Part shown: positions 12,685 through 13,513 of the stretch, one piece after another | Position numbering within the stretch: the first letter of the stretch is position 1 | How the letters are laid out: every line of letters begins with the position of its first letter | Assembly (NCBI GenBank): GCA_049282455.1 | Contig: JBAPUB010000128.1 | Coordinates: 1-13,513, forward strand | Source: JBAPUB01 sp049282455 | GTDB lineage: Bacteria; Actinomycetota; Actinomycetes; JAHEKZ01 | DNA length: 13,513 bases | Direction of reading: 5' to 3' | Position numbers and translations under genes: made by a program | Notes under the pieces: generated by a model | Told to the model about the DNA's origin: nothing | The model's input: only the letters and a program-made list of their open reading frames with translations | Database searches by the model: none

Positions 12685-13513
12685 ATGACGATGACGAGTG
12701 GCGAGGGCAAGGTCGTGCACGAGACGCGGGCGCAGCGCGCGTCTGCAGGTAAGGCTGCCCGGAGGAGGGCGGCGTTGACCGATCAGCGCTGGTTCGAGCC
12801 GGACGCGACCCGCGACCCGGTGGGGATGCTTCTCGACCAGGCACAGTCACGCGTGCCGGAGCTGGTGCCGGTACGGCACGGCCGCATGCTGGTGTCGCCC
12901 TTCACCTTCTACCGCGGCGCCGCCCTGCCGATGGCTGCGGACCTCGCTACGACGCCGTCGTCGGGGCTGAGAGTCCAGCTGTGCGGGGATGCCCACCTGG
13001 CCAACTTCGGAGCCTTCGCTTCGCCGGAACGGCGGCTGGTCTTCGACGTGAACGACTTCGACGAGACCCTGCCCGGACCGTTCGAATGGGACGTCAAGCG
13101 GCTAGGCGCCAGCCTTGCGGTGGCTGGGCGAGCGAACGGGTTCACAGCCAAGGAGCGGCGCGCGATCGCGCTTGCCGGTGCAACCGGCTACCGAAACGCG
13201 ATGCGGGAGTTTGCCGAGCAGTCGGTGATGGCTGTGTGGTACGCCCACACCGACGTCGAGCAGGAGATTCGGCGGTTCCGGGCCGAGATCCCGAAAGCCC
13301 GGTTCAAGGCAGCGCAGAAGATGCTGGCCAAGGCGCACACCCGCGACAGCATGCAGGCCCTGAGCAAACTGACCGAGGAGACCGACGGCCAACGTCGCTT
13401 CGTCGTCAACCCACCGCTCATCGTCCCAGTCGAGGAGGTGTTCACCGAGTTCGATGCCGACACCATCTACCAGTTGGTGCATCAGGTGCTTCGCGGCTAC
13501 CGCAGAACGCTGC
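12685..13513 (+). CDS. DUF2252 family protein (3' end beyond window)
   Basis: The first 276 residues of a protein that continues past the window; members of the family are usually about 430-470 residues. The conserved DUF2252 core is clear: SPFTFYRGAALPMAADL (~71-87), VQLCGDAHLANFGAF (~97-111), LVFDVNDFDETLPGPFEWDV (~118-137) and KRLGASLAVAGR. The GDAHLANFG and DFDE motifs resemble the catalytic loop (GDxHxxN) and metal-binding Asp of aminoglycoside-phosphotransferase-like kinases, which suggests a kinase-like fold; no activity is established. The N-terminal ~35 residues are basic and polar. The ATG at 12685 has AAGGAG 5 bases upstream; a second ATG at 12691 is in frame. It is divergent from the small membrane-protein gene. 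Confidence 0.92.
   Translation, partial: MTMTSGEGKVVHETRAQRASAGKAARRRAALTDQRWFEPDATRDPVGMLLDQAQSRVPELVPVRHGRMLVSPFTFYRGAALPMAADLATTPSSGLRVQLCGDAHLANFGAFASPERRLVFDVNDFDETLPGPFEWDVKRLGASLAVAGRANGFTAKERRAIALAGATGYRNAMREFAEQSVMAVWYAHTDVEQEIRRFRAEIPKARFKAAQKMLAKAHTRDSMQALSKLTEETDGQRRFVVNPPLIVPVEEVFTEFDADTIYQLVHQVLRGYRRTL

Overview
The window comes from a high-GC bacterium, most likely an actinomycete. The supporting signs are strong GC codon bias, frequent GTG starts, AGGAGG-type ribosome binding sites, a DUF2550-like membrane protein and a small protein family I know mainly from Actinobacteria. I cannot place it to genus from sequence alone. No rRNA, tRNA or CRISPR array was seen.

Layout. Bases 1-243 are the right end of an IS110-family insertion sequence (transposase C-terminus plus terminal motif). 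A cupin gene (minus) and a PLDc_N/SHOCT membrane protein gene (plus) diverge from a 304-bp intergenic region that carries a perfect 14-bp palindrome. Next is a minus-strand pair, a CPA1-type Na+/H+ antiporter followed 1 bp later by a SulP anion transporter. It is divergent from a large MalT-like (STAND ATPase, LuxR-type HTH) regulator on the plus strand. After the regulator comes a run of plus-strand genes: a small rhodanese, two adjacent AhpD/carboxymuconolactone decarboxylase-like proteins, a small conserved protein, a DUF2550-like membrane protein, an unrecognised 228-residue protein with four cysteines, and a second, longer rhodanese. A hairpin follows that block. The window ends with two convergent genes for multi-pass membrane proteins and the 5' part of a DUF2252 gene, cut off by the window edge.

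How the genes may work together. The recurring theme is thiol/sulfur chemistry (two rhodaneses, two AhpD-like proteins, a cysteine-bearing unknown protein) together with membrane ion transport (antiporter, SulP). The best candidate for an undescribed system is a small regulon. The palindrome TTCACCCGGGTGAA or a close version (TCACCCGGGTGA core) occurs in exactly three places I found, all intergenic. One is between the cupin and SHOCT genes. One ends 50 bases before the first AhpD-like gene. One ends 49 bases before the four-gene small-protein/DUF2550-like/unknown/rhodanese operon. The MalT-like regulator encoded between these sites is an obvious but unproven candidate to read them. The link between palindrome, regulator and function is inference; the repeats and their positions are directly visible.
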